From contig JAXJYC010000029.1 of assembly GCA_036307185.1 (NCBI GenBank), forward strand, positions 279,249 through 343,248: DNA of 64,000 bases. Reading direction: 5' to 3'. The notes beneath the pieces are model-generated. The model ran no database searches, was not told the origin of the DNA, and worked only from the letters and a program-made list of their open reading frames with translations. Position 1 is the stretch's first letter. The number at the start of each line of letters is the position of its first letter. Both the position numbers and the translations under genes were made by a program. Source of the stretch: SVEL01 sp017381055. GTDB taxonomy: Bacteria; Bacillota; Clostridia; Lachnospirales; Lachnospiraceae. Below are positions 54,348-63,574 of the stretch, in pieces.

Positions 54348-54375
54348 ATTATAGCATCAAACGAAAGTATAACAA
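54348..54375 (-). promoter_or_regulatory. Sigma-A promoter of the PAS/GGDEF-M16 operon
   Basis: Minus strand TTGTTA, 16 bp, TATAAT with an extended TGC before the -10 box. Confidence 0.7.
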
Positions 54376-54414
54376 GGGGTTTTCTTACACTTTCAACTTT
54401 TTATCATTTTAATT

Positions 54415-54432
54415 AGTGTATTGCAATACACT
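54415..54432. promoter_or_regulatory. 18-bp perfect palindrome, candidate operator
   Basis: AGTGTATTGCAATACACT is a perfect inverted repeat, 8 bp upstream of the plus-strand promoter of the XRE/S24-like regulator and 40 bp upstream of the divergent promoter. Size and position fit an autoregulatory operator. Confidence 0.55.
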
Positions 54433-54439
54433 TTCTCTA

Positions 54440-54468
54440 TTGATTTTACCATAAATATCTATTATAAT
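54440..54468 (+). promoter_or_regulatory. Sigma-A promoter of the XRE/S24-like regulator
   Basis: TTGATT, 17 bp, TATAAT, 45 bp before the ATG, which follows CGGAGGAA. Confidence 0.8.
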
Positions 54469-54512
54469 ACTCTTATAATTTAGTCTTTGTTATATTAGAA
54501 ACGGAGGAAATA

Positions 54513-55223
54513 ATGAGCTCAAATTATGATATCGCAAAACGTTTAAAGCTATTAATGAAAATCGAAGGAATAACCATATCTGAACTAGCGGCAAAAGCTG
54601 ATATATCAGAAGATACAATTAAAGCTATCAGAAGCGGTAAAACACAAAACCCTAGTCTCTACGTTCTAACAGCTATAGCAGATGCCTTTTCTTGTACTCT
54701 CGATAATTTAGTAGGTCGAATTCCTAAGGAAGTGGATGAAGCAAACCTTTTAAGAAAATGGCGAAGCTTAGATAATCATGGACGAAAAATCACTATGCTT
54801 CTTATTGATGATGAATTAGCAAAACAACCCCTCCTAACCACACGTATGCGTCAATTTATGTACTACTGTTCTTCATCTTATCTTGGAAATGGTGCATTAT
54901 TTGATATGTCTAGAGCTGAATATACCGATATTCCAGCTAACTATATGAAAGAAGCTGATTTTGGTTTTAAGATAACTAGCGACAGCTATATACCTAACTT
55001 TTTCCCAGAAGATATAATAGCAATAAAAAAGCGACCTCCTGAACCTCAGGAAATCGCTTGTTATTGGAAAGATAACGTAATCTATATCCGCAAATATGTA
55101 CTTATAAATGGTACTCCGCGCTATGTGCCAATAAATGCCGTAAACAATGAAATCGAATTAAAGAAAATTTCCGATTATACTTGTCTTGGCACTGTAATCG
55201 GCATAATTCGTCAATCAATTTAA
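54513..55223 (+). CDS. XRE-family HTH regulator with S24/LexA-like C-terminal domain
   Basis: 236 residues. An N-terminal HTH (MKIEGITISELAAKADISEDTIKAIRSGKTQNPSLYVLTAIADAF) and a C-terminal peptidase-S24-like fold (DFGFKITSDSYIPNFFPEDIIAIKKR...). The Ser of the SDS motif is present and a basic YIRK stands near the Lys position, but I cannot confirm an active Ser-Lys dyad. Such proteins resemble phage CI repressors, yet no prophage genes surround it. It is divergent from the PAS/GGDEF gene and shares its stop with pyrF. Confidence 0.85.
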   Translation: MSSNYDIAKRLKLLMKIEGITISELAAKADISEDTIKAIRSGKTQNPSLYVLTAIADAFSCTLDNLVGRIPKEVDEANLLRKWRSLDNHGRKITMLLIDDELAKQPLLTTRMRQFMYYCSSSYLGNGALFDMSRAEYTDIPANYMKEADFGFKITSDSYIPNFFPEDIIAIKKRPPEPQEIACYWKDNVIYIRKYVLINGTPRYVPINAVNNEIELKKISDYTCLGTVIGIIRQSI

Positions 55224-55918
55224 CCAACGAATTCGGCTACACATCTTCTATATGCTGCTACTGGATCTTCAGCTGCTGTAATAGGTCTTCCTACTACAAT
55301 ATAGTCAGAACCAATCTCCTTAGCCTTTGCTGGTGTAGTTACTCTAACCTGATCACCTATATCACCATCAGCAAAACGTACACCTGGTGTAACTGTTATA
55401 AAGTTGCTACCACATGTCTCATGAACTTTACCTGCTTCAAGTGGAGAACATACAATTCCGTCAAGTCCTGAATCTGCTGCATTCTTAGCATAATGCATAA
55501 CAACCTCATCTATTGGTCTATCAATAAGGAGATCTTCCTTCATTCTCTCTTCACTTGTAGATGTAAGCTGTGTTACAGCTATAAGAAGTGGTCTTGTACC
55601 ATCTTCTCTTGTAAGCCCCTCAAGAGCAGCCTCCATCATAGCCTTTGTACCAGCTGCGTGTAAATTACACATATCTACATCAAGATTTGAAAGTACATTC
55701 ATAGACTTCTTAACTGTATTTGGAATATCATGGAGCTTAAGATCAAGGAAAATCTTATGTCCCATCTTCTTTATTTCTTTAACAATAGCTGGACCTTCAG
55801 CATAGAAAAGCTCCATACCAATCTTTACATAAGGCTTCTCATCCTTAAATTTTGATAAAAAGCTAACAACCTCATCCTTGCTGCTAAAGTCACATGCTAC
55901 AATAACATCCTTACCCAT
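55220..55918 (-). CDS. pyrF: Orotidine 5'-phosphate decarboxylase
   Basis: 232 residues. The catalytic DxKxxD motif (FLDLKLHDIPNT) is intact, and VIVACDFSSKDE and the C-terminal DYIVVGRPITAAEDP phosphate-binding loop are family features. Final step of UMP synthesis. The ATG at 55918 follows AAGGA; longer readings run into trkH. It is not with other pyr genes here. Its stop codon overlaps that of the convergent XRE gene in the palindrome TTAA. Confidence 0.95.
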   Translation of the reverse strand: MGKDVIVACDFSSKDEVVSFLSKFKDEKPYVKIGMELFYAEGPAIVKEIKKMGHKIFLDLKLHDIPNTVKKSMNVLSNLDVDMCNLHAAGTKAMMEAALEGLTREDGTRPLLIAVTQLTSTSEERMKEDLLIDRPIDEVVMHYAKNAADSGLDGIVCSPLEAGKVHETCGSNFITVTPGVRFADGDIGDQVRVTTPAKAKEIGSDYIVVGRPITAAEDPVAAYRRCVAEFVG

Positions 55919-55949
55919 ACTATTTTTTCCTTTCATAATTAATAATATA

Positions 55950-57389
55950 TTATTTGTTTTTCCATGTGGATGGCATAAACAAAAGTAACATTGGGAATAT
56001 CTCCAACCTTCCAATAAGCATATCTATTGTCAAAACTATCTTTGATATTGGCGAGAAGATATTAAAACAATCTGTAGGACCTACTTCACCAAAACCAGGA
56101 CCTATATTATTTAAGGTTGCCGCTACTGCAGTAAAGTTTGTCTCAAAATCAAAATTGTCTATTGAAACTATTATAAACGAAAAAACATATATTGCAATAT
56201 AAACAAGAAAATAAATACTAACCATTCTCGTTGTATCATCTGATATTGCTTTTCCATCCATCTTGGTTATCTTTACTCTCTGTGGATGAATAAGTTTCTT
56301 TACTTCCTTCGCTAAAGCCTTAAAACCTATTACAAATCTACTAACCTTTATTCCACCTGCTGTACTTCCTGCACAGCCCCCAAGAAACATAACTAATAAC
56401 AGAATTCCTTTTGCAAAAGATGGCCATACTTCATAATCAATAGTGCTATAACCTGTTGTAGTCATAAGCGACGCTACCTGAAATGCTGAATGGCGGATAG
56501 CATCTCCCATATTTCCAACTACTTCTACTACATTCCATACCACCAAGATTACCGCTGATATATACGCAACAAAATACCAGCGTACTTCTTCCATCTTTAG
56601 TGCTTGTCCTATTTTTCTAAATATAATCAAATAATAAAAACTAAAGTTAACACCGAAAATGAACATAAATATGGTTATTATCCACTGTTGAGCGTTTGTA
56701 CAACTTCCAATACTATCTGAAACAACGCCAAAGCCACCTGTTCCAGCAGTTCCAAAGGTATGACATAAATTTTCAAACACTGGCATGCCCGATATGTGAA
56801 GCGCTATAAACATTATCACTGTTAAAGCCATATATATACCATATAAAATGATAGCAGTTTGTTTCATCTTAGGCACTAATTTTCCTACATTGGAACCAGA
56901 ACTCTCCGCTCTAAGAAGATGCATATTGTTTCCGCCTGCCATAGGAATAATCGCCATAATAAAAACGATAACTCCCATTCCGCCAATCCAATGGGAAAAG
57001 CTACGCCACATAAGCATACATTTTGATAAATCTTCTACTCTTGTCAAAATAGATGCACCGGTAGTAGTAAATCCTGATACTATCTCAAAAACTGCATCCA
57101 CCATATTTGGTATTTCTCCACTTACAACAAAAGGTATAGCACCTACTATACTAATCATTATCCAACTAAGAGATACCACTACAAAGCCTTCCCTTGCATA
57201 AAAACGCTTGTCCTTAGGCTTTTTCCATGATAATGCAAAACCTATCATCAAAGAAGCTATAGCCGTAAGTAAAAAATACACACCTGCCTTTTCACCATAT
57301 ATAACAGCAACCAGAAACGGTACTAACATAAATAAAGCCAGGAACATCATAACTTTGCCTAAAATATATAAAACAATTTTATTATTCAT
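55950..57389 (-). CDS. trkH: Potassium uptake protein TrkH
   Basis: 479 residues, about ten transmembrane helices in four pore repeats. Filter-like segments FTTTGAS, GTGGFG, MTTTGYS and NIGPGFG are visible. Membrane channel subunit gated by TrkA. Immediately downstream of trkA (15 bp). Confidence 0.96.
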   Translation of the reverse strand: MNNKIVLYILGKVMMFLALFMLVPFLVAVIYGEKAGVYFLLTAIASLMIGFALSWKKPKDKRFYAREGFVVVSLSWIMISIVGAIPFVVSGEIPNMVDAVFEIVSGFTTTGASILTRVEDLSKCMLMWRSFSHWIGGMGVIVFIMAIIPMAGGNNMHLLRAESSGSNVGKLVPKMKQTAIILYGIYMALTVIMFIALHISGMPVFENLCHTFGTAGTGGFGVVSDSIGSCTNAQQWIITIFMFIFGVNFSFYYLIIFRKIGQALKMEEVRWYFVAYISAVILVVWNVVEVVGNMGDAIRHSAFQVASLMTTTGYSTIDYEVWPSFAKGILLLVMFLGGCAGSTAGGIKVSRFVIGFKALAKEVKKLIHPQRVKITKMDGKAISDDTTRMVSIYFLVYIAIYVFSFIIVSIDNFDFETNFTAVAATLNNIGPGFGEVGPTDCFNIFSPISKIVLTIDMLIGRLEIFPMLLLFMPSTWKNK

Positions 57390-57404
57390 AATCTCATTCC
57401 CTCA

Positions 57405-58772
57405 TTATGCTTTATTAACAGCTAATATATCATCTATATCTCTAAGACCTGTATTTGTAGTAACTACAATAACTCCATCCCCTGGCATAAGCATATCCTG
57501 ACCCGATGGTGTAATAATCTTACCTTTCCTAGAAATACAACATACCAACAAATTATTTTTTAAATTAAGCTCAAATAAACTTTTTTCAATTACTTTTGCA
57601 TTTTTTGTAACTCTAAATTCCAAAGCTTCTACTTGTCCATCATATAATCTATGTAAAGTCTGAACTTTACTTCCATATGAATTCTGCATAGCTCTTACAT
57701 ATCTAATAATATAGGCTGCAGTAATCGCCTTAGCAGAAATAACTGTATCCATATTAAGATCCCCTAAGACTTCTCCAAAGTTAAGCTTATCTACTCTAGT
57801 CATTGTTTTACATTTGCCAACTTTTTTAGCATACATAGTTAACAGTATATTTTCTTCATCTAAAGGTGTAAGTGCCGCCATAGCATCTATATCTGTAATA
57901 CCCTCTGATAGTAATAAATCCTTATCTATACAAGAACCATTAATAACCATAGCATTTGGCAATAACTCGCTTAACTCTTCGCATCTAACTTTATTTTCTT
58001 CTATTATTTTTACACTTACTCCAGTTTTTTGAAGCTGTTTAGCTAAATAAAAGCTTGTTGTACCGCCACCTGCAATTATCACTGACTTAATCGGCGAGCT
58101 CTTAATCTTCATCTTCTTAAAGAAAGCATTTGACTCTTCTACAGGTAATATAAGAGATATAATATCTCCTTCCTTAAGCACAAAATCACCATTTGGAATT
58201 GTTATTTCTTTAGCTCTATCTACGATGCATACAAGAGTTCTCTTGCCTGCCACACTAGCCATGTCCTTGATAGCAAGACCATCAAGTGGTGAATCCTTTG
58301 TTACAGCCACCTTAATAAGCGTAACACGTCCTTTTACAAATGTTTCAACTTCTAAAGCCGAAGGATACTGAATTAGTCTAGACATTTCTGCTGCCGCAGT
58401 CATCTCAGGATTAATAGCCATAGATAATCCCAGTTCCTCCTTTAAGAAACTTACTTCAAAATCGTACTCTGGCTTTCTAACTCTAGCTATTGTCTTACAA
58501 TTACCAGCCTTCTTAGCTATAAGACAGCATAACATATTGATTTCGTCACTTTCTGTAACCGAAATCAACAAATCCGCTTCCTTGATACCTGCTTCAATCT
58601 GTGTTGCATAGCTGGTTCCATTTCCTTGCAAACAGAATACATCCATATTAGATGATACCCTTGCAAGCTTATCCTCATCCTTGTCTATCAAACAAATATC
58701 GTGTCCTTCTTTTGTCAATTGCTCAGTTAGTACATAACCAACTTTTCCGCATCCTACTATGATTATTCTCAT
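57405..58772 (-). CDS. trkA: Potassium uptake regulatory protein TrkA
   Basis: 455 residues with two tandem RCK units. Rossmann motifs GCGKVGYVLTEQL at the N-terminus and IAGGGTTSFYLAKQL near residue 230 bind nucleotide; each is followed by a TrkA-C domain. Cytoplasmic gating ring of TrkH. ATG at 58772 follows GGAGG. trkA-trkH form one unit. Confidence 0.96.
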   Translation of the reverse strand: MRIIIVGCGKVGYVLTEQLTKEGHDICLIDKDEDKLARVSSNMDVFCLQGNGTSYATQIEAGIKEADLLISVTESDEINMLCCLIAKKAGNCKTIARVRKPEYDFEVSFLKEELGLSMAINPEMTAAAEMSRLIQYPSALEVETFVKGRVTLIKVAVTKDSPLDGLAIKDMASVAGKRTLVCIVDRAKEITIPNGDFVLKEGDIISLILPVEESNAFFKKMKIKSSPIKSVIIAGGGTTSFYLAKQLQKTGVSVKIIEENKVRCEELSELLPNAMVINGSCIDKDLLLSEGITDIDAMAALTPLDEENILLTMYAKKVGKCKTMTRVDKLNFGEVLGDLNMDTVISAKAITAAYIIRYVRAMQNSYGSKVQTLHRLYDGQVEALEFRVTKNAKVIEKSLFELNLKNNLLVCCISRKGKIITPSGQDMLMPGDGVIVVTTNTGLRDIDDILAVNKA

Positions 58773-58827
58773 TACGTGCCTCCACAACGCCCTACATCAA
58801 ATGTATTTTTTTATAGTCACTCCTGTA

Positions 58828-60204
58828 TTAATCAACCTTTGGCAAGCCTGCTAAACCTGCATTAATTTCTTCATCTGATGGTACATAATCACCCATTTCA
58901 CCATCATTGTATCTTTGATATGCATACATATCAAAGTAGCCTGTTCCTGTAAGACCAAAGAGAATTGTCTTTTCCTCACCAGTTTCCTTACACTTAAGAG
59001 CTTCATCTATAGCCACCTTTATAGCATGACTGCTTTCTGGAGCTGGAAGTATTCCTTCTACTCTAGCAAATCTCTGAGCTGCTTCAAATACACTTGTCTG
59101 CTCTACCGACATAGCCTCCATATATCCATCAGCATAGAGCTGTGATAATGTAGAGTTCATTCCGTGATATCTTAATCCACCTGCATGAGATGATGATGGA
59201 ATAAATCCACTACCAAGTGTATACATCTTAGAAAGCGGACATACCATTCCTGTATCACAGTAATCATATGCATACTTTCCTCTTGTAAGTGTTGGGCAAG
59301 ATGCTGGCTCTACAGCTATAAATCTATAATCCTTATTACCAAGAAGCTTTTCTCTCATAAATGGCGCAATAAGACCTCCAAGATTTGAACCGCCACCAGC
59401 ACAACCAATAATAATATCTGGATCGATACCATACTTATCCATAGCAGCCTTTGCCTCAAGTCCAATAATAGACTGATGGAGCATAACCTGATTAAGAACA
59501 CTACCTAATACATAGCGGTAACCTTCTTTATTACCAGCTGCCTCAATAGCTTCCGAAATAGCACAACCAAGACTACCTGTTGTTCCTGGATGAGCCTCCA
59601 ATATTCTCTTACCTACCTCCGTTGTAGTAGATGGTGAAGGTGTAACGCTTGCACCATATGTTCTCATAACTTCTCTTCTAAATGGCTTCTGCTCATATGA
59701 ACACTTAACCATATATACGTTACAGTCAAGACCAAGGTATGATGATGCCATAGAAAGAGCTGTTCCCCACTGACCTGCTCCAGTCTCTGTTGTCACACCC
59801 TTAAGCCCCTGCTCCTTAGCGTAATATGCCTGAGCAATAGCTGAATTAAGCTTATGACTTCCACTTGTATTATTACCCTCGAACTTATAATAAATCTTTG
59901 CAGGTGTATCAAGTGCCTTCTCAAGGCAATATGCTCTAACAAGTGGTGCCGGACGATACATCTTATAAAAATCAAGAATCTCCTGTGGAATATCAAAATA
60001 AGGTGTAGTCTCATCAAGCTCCTGCTTAATTAATTCATCACAAAATACTGGCTGAAGCTCCTCAAATGTAATTGGCTTCAATGTATCCTTATTAAGAAGC
60101 GGTGCTGGCTTATTCTTCATATCAGCACGCATATTGTACCACTGGCGTGGCATCTCACTTTCTTCTAAATATATCTTATAAGGAATTACCTTTTCCTCAC
60201 TCAT
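58828..60204 (-). CDS. trpB: Tryptophan synthase beta chain, TrpB2 type
   Basis: 458 residues, longer than TrpB1 (about 400). PLP lysine at residue 118 (NTSGSHKLNSAIAQ), substrate loop ETGAGQWG and phosphate-binding GCAGGGSNLGG are present. The N-terminal extension with PRQWYNM is typical of TrpB2, a form often encoded apart from trpA. Likely makes Trp from indole and Ser. No trpA or other trp gene is in the window. AGGAGG precedes the ATG. Confidence 0.94.
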   Translation of the reverse strand: MSEEKVIPYKIYLEESEMPRQWYNMRADMKNKPAPLLNKDTLKPITFEELQPVFCDELIKQELDETTPYFDIPQEILDFYKMYRPAPLVRAYCLEKALDTPAKIYYKFEGNNTSGSHKLNSAIAQAYYAKEQGLKGVTTETGAGQWGTALSMASSYLGLDCNVYMVKCSYEQKPFRREVMRTYGASVTPSPSTTTEVGKRILEAHPGTTGSLGCAISEAIEAAGNKEGYRYVLGSVLNQVMLHQSIIGLEAKAAMDKYGIDPDIIIGCAGGGSNLGGLIAPFMREKLLGNKDYRFIAVEPASCPTLTRGKYAYDYCDTGMVCPLSKMYTLGSGFIPSSSHAGGLRYHGMNSTLSQLYADGYMEAMSVEQTSVFEAAQRFARVEGILPAPESSHAIKVAIDEALKCKETGEEKTILFGLTGTGYFDMYAYQRYNDGEMGDYVPSDEEINAGLAGLPKVD

Positions 60205-60240
60205 TTTCGTTTCCTCCTAAATATAAAAATACTATTGCTA

Positions 60241-60269
60241 ATTCTACCACCAAACCATTTATTTTTCAA
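60241..60269 (-). promoter_or_regulatory. Sigma-A promoter of trpB
   Basis: Minus strand TTGAAA, 17 bp, TAGAAT. It is back-to-back with the esterase promoter, with only 3 bp between the two -35 boxes. Confidence 0.65.
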
Positions 60270-60272
60270 CAC

Positions 60273-60301
60273 TTTACACTTTTAGGTTTTTTATTTATAC
60301 T
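60273..60301 (+). promoter_or_regulatory. Sigma-A promoter of the esterase gene
   Basis: TTTACA, 17 bp, TATACT, 41 bp before the ATG, which follows GAGGTGA. Confidence 0.7.
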
Positions 60302-60342
60302 AGAGTTAGCTTGATATAAATGTATGATCGAGGTGACAAATT

Positions 60343-61095
60343 ATGATAAAAAAATTCTCCATAACAATACCTCCACTTTCTAGCGAAGAGGAGCGTGTTG
60401 GTTATATATATTTTCCACCAACATATGAATCCAATCCAGATACTCGCTACCCTGTTATGTATATGTTTGATGGACAAAATATTTTCTTTGATGAGGATGC
60501 CACATATAAAACCTCATGGGGCATGAGCGATTACTTATCTAATAATCCTCTTGAAATGATTATTATTGCAATATCTTGTAACCCTATAGGCACTAATCGT
60601 TTATACGAATATACACCATATGACTTTGTTTACAACAACGAAGAAATAAAAGCTAAGGGTAAAATATATATGAATTGGCTTGTAAATGAATTCAAACCAC
60701 AAGTTGATAATCAGCTTAGAACCTTAAAGGATAGAAAAAATACCTATATATGCGGTGCTTCCCTAGGCGGACTAATGTCATTTTATGGAGCAACTGTATA
60801 TAATAGATATTTTAGCAAAGCAATATGTTTATCTCCTAGCTTATGGGTAAATGTTGACGAAGTGATCAAAACTATTAAAACAAGCAAAATGAATGAAGAC
60901 ACTTGCATATATATGGACTACGGTAGTAAAGAACTAGATAATCATATAGAAAATAAGGAGATACTTATCAAAGCAACCTCCTTACTTATGGACAAAAATA
61001 TAAACGCAACTCTTTCCATTGCTTACGGTGCAAAACACTGCGAAGCTTCTTGGGCCAAAAGAGTCCCTTACTTTATAAAATGGCTGGATATTTAA
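60343..61095 (+). CDS. Alpha/beta-hydrolase, esterase-D/Fes-like
   Basis: 250 residues without signal peptide. Nucleophile Ser140 in GASLGG, a likely acid at Asp in ICMDYGSKELDNH region (IYMDYGSKE), and His in YGAKHCEASWAKRVP. The YPVMYMFDGQNIFF oxyanion strand is typical of PF00756 esterases. Cytoplasmic; substrate (acylated sugar or siderophore ester) unknown. Alone on its strand, between divergent trpB and convergent MATE gene. Confidence 0.85.
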   Translation: MIKKFSITIPPLSSEEERVGYIYFPPTYESNPDTRYPVMYMFDGQNIFFDEDATYKTSWGMSDYLSNNPLEMIIIAISCNPIGTNRLYEYTPYDFVYNNEEIKAKGKIYMNWLVNEFKPQVDNQLRTLKDRKNTYICGASLGGLMSFYGATVYNRYFSKAICLSPSLWVNVDEVIKTIKTSKMNEDTCIYMDYGSKELDNHIENKEILIKATSLLMDKNINATLSIAYGAKHCEASWAKRVPYFIKWLDI

Positions 61096-61110
61096 TCCAG
61101 CTATTTTTAT
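61083..61110 (+). terminator. Terminator overlapping the end of the esterase gene
   Basis: GCTGGAT-ATTTA-ATCCAGC followed by TATTTTTATT. The stop codon TAA lies in the hairpin's loop and 3' edge, so the last codons form the 5' arm. Confidence 0.85.
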
Positions 61111-61130
61111 TAAACACCTCATAAAATAAT

Positions 61131-62477
61131 CTATTCTTCTATTACTCTTTTACCTCTCCAACTGCCCTTTTTCCATCTTATACAAACCACCGCTCCCCTG
61201 AGAAGCTCATCCATCGCCATCGCTATCCACAATCCTACAAGCCCCATATCAAGTACGATTGCAAATATATATCCAAATAGTACTGCTACACCCCACATAG
61301 ATGCCATTCCAAGATATGTAGGAAATTTCACATCTCCTGCAGCTCTCATACTATTTATAACAACAAGATTGGCTGTTCGTCCTACTTCCAAGAATATACA
61401 TATAGCTAATACCTTCTGCGACAACCTTATGATTTCATTACTATTTGTAAATAATCCTATAGTAATAGGACTTATAATCCAACTTACAAATGCTATAGCC
61501 ACAGAGATTACTAACGACTTCTTTAACGACTTAATAACTCTTCCGTACGCAAAATCATACTCTCCAGCTCCTACTGCATGACCTACAATTATAGACGTAG
61601 CCACTGCCGCTGAAACTGAATACAGATATGCAAAATTACTTACAATAGTTGCAAAATTTTTCGTATTAGTAATAACTACCGAATCAAAGGAATTAACCAT
61701 CATAAGAATAATAATCTGCGCAATATTATACGAAATATTTTCGCCTGCTGTTGGCACACCCAATTTAAGAAGCTTAAAAAGTATTTCCTTTGGAAATGGC
61801 CATAAATATTTAACCGATATCTTTCCTTCGATTCTATACTTAAATAATATGATAGCTACAACTAACGCGATAATTCTACTAAGTGTTGTCGATAATGCTA
61901 CTCCTCTAACACCTAAATTCAAATGTTTAAGAGGACCATATAAAAACATATAATTACCCACAATATTAATAATGTTCATGCTTAATGCAATAACCATACC
62001 AAACTTAGTTTTGCCGTTATTTCTAAAAATCTGTGAAAATACATCTATCATAGCCTGAACAAACATAAAGCCACCCACAATCTCTATGTATGCCTTAGCA
62101 TCTGGTACCATCACAAGAGGCACCTTCATAAATTTCAGTATTACATCACAGCCTATAAATAGAATAAACGAAATCACTCCGCTCAATACAAGATTAAAAA
62201 ATATTGATACAGTATAAATTTCATTAAGTTTTTCTTTAAGCTTTGCTCCTATATACTGCGCAATCATAACTCCAGCCGCACTAGATATTACAGTAAAAGC
62301 CAATGTCAAAAAACCAAGTATTTGATTGGCATTACCTAAACCGCCTACTGATTTCTCGTTATAATTACTTATCATAAGTGTATCTACATACCCCAAACAT
62401 AACGATAGCAAACATTGAACAAATATAGGCCACCCAAGCTTAAACAGTGACATTTTTCTTACATCAGTTTCTGCCAT
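61131..62477 (-). CDS. MATE-family efflux transporter
   Basis: 448 residues with about twelve transmembrane helices in two halves. Family patterns include WPIFVQCLLSLCLGYVDTLMISNYNEKSVGGLGNANQI and SIIVGHAVGAGEYDFAYGRV. Sodium- or proton-driven export of drugs or metabolites; substrate unknown. Divergent from the AraC regulator, which may control it. Confidence 0.92.
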   Translation of the reverse strand: MAETDVRKMSLFKLGWPIFVQCLLSLCLGYVDTLMISNYNEKSVGGLGNANQILGFLTLAFTVISSAAGVMIAQYIGAKLKEKLNEIYTVSIFFNLVLSGVISFILFIGCDVILKFMKVPLVMVPDAKAYIEIVGGFMFVQAMIDVFSQIFRNNGKTKFGMVIALSMNIINIVGNYMFLYGPLKHLNLGVRGVALSTTLSRIIALVVAIILFKYRIEGKISVKYLWPFPKEILFKLLKLGVPTAGENISYNIAQIIILMMVNSFDSVVITNTKNFATIVSNFAYLYSVSAAVATSIIVGHAVGAGEYDFAYGRVIKSLKKSLVISVAIAFVSWIISPITIGLFTNSNEIIRLSQKVLAICIFLEVGRTANLVVINSMRAAGDVKFPTYLGMASMWGVAVLFGYIFAIVLDMGLVGLWIAMAMDELLRGAVVCIRWKKGSWRGKRVIEE

Positions 62478-62607
62478 TCTTTTCTCCTCATAAAAGTATT
62501 GCCTTCTTCAACTAATAACAGTATAATGCTATTTATAGACAAATTTCTACAACAATATTGCAATTTATTAACACAATCTTGCTATTTTATATAAAACGGA
62601 GGATTTT

Positions 62608-63489
62608 ATGCATATAAATATGGAAAAAAATAATAAAGAAACCATCAAACACGGTACCATTTTGTTACCTTACAATATCTATCTAACACATATTCCTGAA
62701 TCCTTTACAGACTTTCCCATTCATTGGCATGACGAAATAGAGATTATCAAAGTAGTAACTGGCCAGGCTCGTTATGTGGTTGATTTTAAGGAATATATAA
62801 TATGCGAAGGAGATATTCTTATCATACCACCTTCTTCACTTCATTATTTTGAACAATACAATGATGAACACTTCTTAGGCGAAACATACATTTTTGACCA
62901 AAAGCTTATAGACGGAAATACAATCGATACTTGCTCTACAAAATATATTAGTCCTATATTTAACAATGATATACTTCTGCCTATACATATTCATTCTGCT
63001 ACCGAACATAGTAAAACTTTAGGCGATATATTGAGTAACATACTTTCAGATCACAATTCTCATGCTATGGCATATGAACTAAAAATCAAAATAGGATTCT
63101 TAGAATTTATCAATTATTTTTATTCTAATGATTACTATATTGTAAATAAAACTCACGATATTTCAAATATAAGAACAACAAATCTTATTAAAGATATAAC
63201 CACATACATAGAAGATAATTACAGTCAAAAAATCACTTTAGAAATGCTAGCAGCCAAAGCTAATATCAGCGTATATTACTTATCTCATATTTTCAAGCAA
63301 TACACTAATCAAACACCTATAGAATATCTTAATCAATATAGACTTTCTACTGCTGCTAACTTACTTAGAACAACTGATGATTCTATAATGGATATTTCCT
63401 TTGAATGTGGCTATAACAATGTGTCATATTTTAACAGAGCTTTTAAAACAAAATATAATATGACACCTAAAGAATATAGAAAAGGGTAA
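62608..63489 (+). CDS. AraC-family regulator with cupin sensor domain
   Basis: 293 residues. N-terminal cupin (about 20-150; FPIHWHDEIEIIKVVTG, IICEGDILIIPPSSLHYFEQ) that probably binds a small ligand, and a C-terminal double HTH (LEMLAAKANISVYYLSHIFKQYTNQTPIEYL and IMDISFECGYNNVSYFNRAFKTKYNMTPKEYR). Divergent from the MATE gene. A GGAGG site lies five bases before the ATG. No sugar-use genes are adjacent. Confidence 0.93.
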   Translation: MHINMEKNNKETIKHGTILLPYNIYLTHIPESFTDFPIHWHDEIEIIKVVTGQARYVVDFKEYIICEGDILIIPPSSLHYFEQYNDEHFLGETYIFDQKLIDGNTIDTCSTKYISPIFNNDILLPIHIHSATEHSKTLGDILSNILSDHNSHAMAYELKIKIGFLEFINYFYSNDYYIVNKTHDISNIRTTNLIKDITTYIEDNYSQKITLEMLAAKANISVYYLSHIFKQYTNQTPIEYLNQYRLSTAANLLRTTDDSIMDISFECGYNNVSYFNRAFKTKYNMTPKEYRKG

Positions 63490-63514
63490 AGATTTTAAGA
63501 AAATAATCCGATAT
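63487..63514 (+). promoter_or_regulatory. Sigma-28 (FliA)-like promoter before the small gene
   Basis: TAAAG...CCGATAT with 17 nt between TAAA and CCGATAT. It overlaps the AraC stop codon. Same layout as the candidate in the fliK leader. Confidence 0.5.
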
Positions 63515-63574
63515 AGTAAATAAGTACCAGATAAGTACGACGGTTCTATTGAAATATGCAACCAAGGAGGGATT

